In this document: positions 11,468-13,264 of the stretch, one piece after another
Layout of the letters: each line of letters opens with the position of its first letter
Numbering within the stretch: the stretch's first letter is position 1
The notes under the pieces: generated by a model
What the model was told of the DNA's origin: nothing
What the model saw: only the letters and a program-made list of their open reading frames with translations
Database searches by the model: none
NCBI GenBank assembly: GCA_024653985.1
Contig: JANLIS010000018.1
Span: forward strand, 1-13,264
Direction of reading: 5' to 3'
Source of the DNA: Candidatus Roizmanbacteria bacterium
GTDB taxonomy: Bacteria; Patescibacteriota; Microgenomatia; UBA1406; GWC2-37-13
Length of the DNA stretch: 13,264 nt
Program-made: the position numbers and the translations under genes

Positions 11468-11903
11468 GGTAAGAATATCCTATTTACAACTTAAAGCGCA
11501 AGATTATGAAAAGATATTTTCCATTTTTTATAAAGTATTGGGTGAAACAGAGAATAAAGATGAGTTTAACAAAATACTCTTTGATCTTTTGACTCCGGCA
11601 GAAAGAATCATGATCATAAAAAGAATTGCAATTATATATTTACTACTAAAAGAAATTGATTACAGGATGATTTGCAGGGCACTAAAAGTTTCCAATACAA
11701 CCGTAAATAAATTTAAATTGTCCATGGAAAAAAGTGAAGGGATTGTTCCAGCCCTTAGAGGTATGGTTAAGCAAGAAAAAGTTTGGTTATTTTTTGAGGA
11801 AATATTTAGTCAAATATTTTATCCTGGGCGTCCTGGAATTAACTGGACGGCGGCTTGGGAAACGAAATTAGCCCTAGAACGTAAGAAGGAAAGAGGGCTA
11901 TAG
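11466..11903 (+). CDS. TrpR-superfamily regulator (TrpR/YerC-YecD type)
   Basis: 145 residues, longer than E. coli TrpR (108). The Trp-repressor superfamily core spans about 34-88. FDLLTPAERIMIIKRIAIIYLLLK (39-62) matches the TrpR helices, with Arg53 at the place of Trp-contacting Arg54. IDYRMICRALKVSNTTVNKFKLSM (64-87) is the helix-turn-helix. Lys82 stands at the position of Arg84, the other Trp contact, so tryptophan binding is doubtful, as in YerC-type members. A C-terminal extension (100-145) has WLFFEEIFSQIFYPGRPGINW. The gene is bracketed by two near-identical palindromes, one over its start codon and one 12 bp after its stop, a strong hint of autoregulation. hisS lies directly downstream. 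Only one in-frame start is available before an upstream stop, and no Shine-Dalgarno sequence is seen. Confidence 0.88.
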   Translation: MVRISYLQLKAQDYEKIFSIFYKVLGETENKDEFNKILFDLLTPAERIMIIKRIAIIYLLLKEIDYRMICRALKVSNTTVNKFKLSMEKSEGIVPALRGMVKQEKVWLFFEEIFSQIFYPGRPGINWTAAWETKLALERKKERGL

Positions 11904-11915
11904 CTTCAAAATATA

Positions 11916-11945
11916 ATGTTACACCGTAACATTAGGGTGTAACAT
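11916..11945. promoter_or_regulatory. Operator candidate 2, between the TrpR-like gene and hisS
   Basis: ATGTTACACC (11916-11925) and GGTGTAACAT (11936-11945) are exact 10-bp inverted arms around a 10-bp centre. Within them ATGTTAC-ACC-GTAACAT (11916-11932) is a perfect tight palindrome. Over 29 bp it differs from operator 1 at two positions. It lies between TATAAT boxes at 11912-11917 and 11964-11969, where a bound repressor could block the -35 region of the latter. Confidence 0.7.
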
Positions 11946-11977
11946 TTAAATTTAAAGCTAAAATATAATTAAAATTT

Positions 11978-11986
11978 TGATATAAT
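11978..11986 (+). promoter_or_regulatory. Extended -10 promoter, near-leaderless, for hisS
   Basis: TGATATAAT, a perfect TGnTATAAT, ends seven bases before the hisS ATG at 11994. Another TATAAT at 11964-11969 could give a leader of about 18 bases. There is no Shine-Dalgarno sequence. Operator 2 lies about 30 bp upstream of the box. Confidence 0.6.
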
Positions 11987-11993
11987 TTCGAAT

Positions 11994-13264
11994 ATGGAAG
12001 ATCAAATTAAAGTTCAAAAATTAGCAGGTTTCAGAGATTACTTTGCTGAGGATGTGAAAACGAGAGAATACGTCATTAATATTTTTAAAAAAGTATTTGA
12101 GAAGTATGGTTATGAACCACTCGAAACTCCAGCTCTTGAGAACAGCAATATATTTGTTGGCGAATTGGGTGACGAAGCCGAAAAATTATTTTATAGATTT
12201 AAAGATCAAGGCGGACGAGATATCATGCTTAAATATGATGTTATGACGCCAATGTGTCGAACCGTCGCCGAAAATATAAATAATATTGTTTTTCCTTATA
12301 AGAGATATCAAATACAAAACGTGTGGAGAAGCGAGAAACCTCAAAAAGGTCGATTTAGAGAATTTACACAATGTGACGCAGATACGATAGGTAGTAGTTC
12401 AGTTATTTGTGACGCTGAATTTATCCAAATGGGGATTGAAGCTTTGACAAACATTGGTTTTAAAGAATTTCGAGCTAATATCAATAACAGAAAATTACTG
12501 AGCGGGATTATTCAATTTGCTGGAGCCTCAGAAAAAGAATTTATTCCCATATGTATCTCTATTGATAAATTACCCAAAATTGGTAGAGAGAGGGTCAAAA
12601 AAGAATTGATCGAGAAAAGAAAAATTAGTCCAGAAGTATCTGAAAAGATATTGGAAGTTGTTACTTTGACCGGAGAGACAGAAGAACTATTGGAAAAATT
12701 AAAAAAACAACTTGCTAATATTCCTGTGGCTATAGAGGCGATCAATGAACTTGAAACTATCTTTGATTATTTTAAGACCATTAAGCTAGATAAAAAATTT
12801 TATCGTTTTACCCCATTTATTGCCAGAGGATTAGCTTATTATACGGGCCCTGTGTGGGAATTTGAAATATTAGAAGGCGACGTTGGATCAGTTGCCGGTT
12901 GCGGTCGATATGATAATATCATTGGTAAATTTGTTGGAAGAGAAGTCGCAGCAACTGGTGGATCCTTTGGTATTGAAAGACTAGTTGAAGTCATCAAATC
13001 ACGAAAAATGATTAACATTTCCTCAACCATTGCTAAAACTTTGGTAACAATTTTTGATAAAAGTCTTTTTAATAATTCTCTGATCATTGCTGACGAGTTA
13101 AGGAAAAATAATATTTCAACGATCCTTTATCCCGTCCCAACAGAAAAATTAGACAAACAGCTTAAATACGCCAACAAGAAAGGAATTCCTTATGTAATAA
13201 TCATCGGACCAGAGGAGATAACAACTGAAAAAGTAGTTTTGAAAGATATGAAGACGGGGGAACA
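11994..13264 (+). CDS. hisS: Histidyl-tRNA synthetase, C-terminus cut by window edge
   Basis: The frame is open for 423 codons to the edge; bacterial HisRS is usually 420-450 residues, so little is missing. This class II synthetase charges tRNA-His. Motif 1 is around FEKYGYEPLETPALEN (35-50). LKYDVMTPMCR (79-89) corresponds to the LRYDLTVP-type histidine/ATP segment, unlike the LRPEGTA form of E. coli. Motif 2 is RYQIQNVWRSEKPQKGRF-REFTQCDAD (104-130), and the histidine-specific motif is ARGLAYYTG (277-285) with Ala where Asp is usual. Motif 3 is TGGSFGIERL (321-330). The anticodon-binding domain begins near 347 (KTLVTIFD). The start at 11994 follows an extended -10 by seven bases. Confidence 0.96.
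   Translation, partial: MEDQIKVQKLAGFRDYFAEDVKTREYVINIFKKVFEKYGYEPLETPALENSNIFVGELGDEAEKLFYRFKDQGGRDIMLKYDVMTPMCRTVAENINNIVFPYKRYQIQNVWRSEKPQKGRFREFTQCDADTIGSSSVICDAEFIQMGIEALTNIGFKEFRANINNRKLLSGIIQFAGASEKEFIPICISIDKLPKIGRERVKKELIEKRKISPEVSEKILEVVTLTGETEELLEKLKKQLANIPVAIEAINELETIFDYFKTIKLDKKFYRFTPFIARGLAYYTGPVWEFEILEGDVGSVAGCGRYDNIIGKFVGREVAATGGSFGIERLVEVIKSRKMINISSTIAKTLVTIFDKSLFNNSLIIADELRKNNISTILYPVPTEKLDKQLKYANKKGIPYVIIIGPEEITTEKVVLKDMKTGE

Noticed and set aside
11440..11468. Operator 1 as an intrinsic terminator
   Set aside because: It is followed by the start codon and coding sequence, not a T-run, and it is duplicated after the gene upstream of hisS.
12186..13087. Minus-strand open frames within hisS
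   Set aside because: They overlap conserved HisRS motifs on the plus strand and show no recognisable protein features.
1..13264. Alternative genetic code with UGA as Gly
   Set aside because: Several genes end cleanly at TGA (for example the DUF59 gene, ssb, rpsR) with normal C-termini, and the long genes have no in-frame TGA.

Overview
The window is AT-rich and gene-dense, with short intergenic gaps, small housekeeping proteins, no mobile-element genes and almost no recognisable Shine-Dalgarno sequences. Gene content points to a Candidate Phyla Radiation (Patescibacteria) bacterium, probably Microgenomates (inference). The clues are a Lys/Gln-rich small protein that looks like a Microgenomates-type hypothetical, an rpsF-ssb-rpsR cluster with no rplI after it, a GT39-like membrane protein with the HPDE motif common in these genomes, and a TrpR-superfamily regulator. 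UGA is used as a stop, so code 25 (SR1/Gracilibacteria) is not in use.

Layout. 1-1652 (-): ribonuclease J, nearly complete, cut by the left edge. 1737-2598 (+): a MIP18/DUF59-type Fe-S assembly protein and a coiled-coil-like hypothetical. 2599-3003: an inverted array of short repeats, tRNA-Pro(CGG), and a strongly structured stretch leading into an MFS transporter (3004-4188). 4211-5614: cysteinyl-tRNA synthetase. 5735-7384 (-): a GT39/PMT-like membrane glycosyltransferase carrying several inserted short repeats; it diverges from the next operon across only 30 bp. 7415-8453 (+): rpsF-ssb-rpsR. 8482-10840 (+): an apparent three-gene operon of an unrecognised beta-rich protein, a CtpA-type S41 protease and a membrane-anchored orphan PDZ protein. 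10990-11304: a protein made of nonapeptide repeats. 11466-11903: a TrpR/YerC-like regulator bracketed by two near-identical palindromic operator candidates. 11994-13264: histidyl-tRNA synthetase, cut by the right edge.

The strongest cross-window pattern is promoter placement. In front of several genes a TATAAT-like box, often with an upstream TG (extended -10), ends only 7-10 bases before the ATG, so transcripts should begin at or next to the start codon. Examples are at 1737, 4211, 10990 and 11994, with weaker cases at 8244, 8482 and the minus-strand gene starting at 7384. The second strong signal is the TrpR-like gene: one 29-bp operator candidate overlaps its start codon and a 27/29-identical copy lies just after its stop, upstream of hisS. 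This suggests autoregulation and possible control of hisS.

There is no gene-free stretch longer than about 300 bases apart from 2599-3003, which contains the tRNA and the repeats described. No CRISPR array, transposase, integrase or rRNA was seen.
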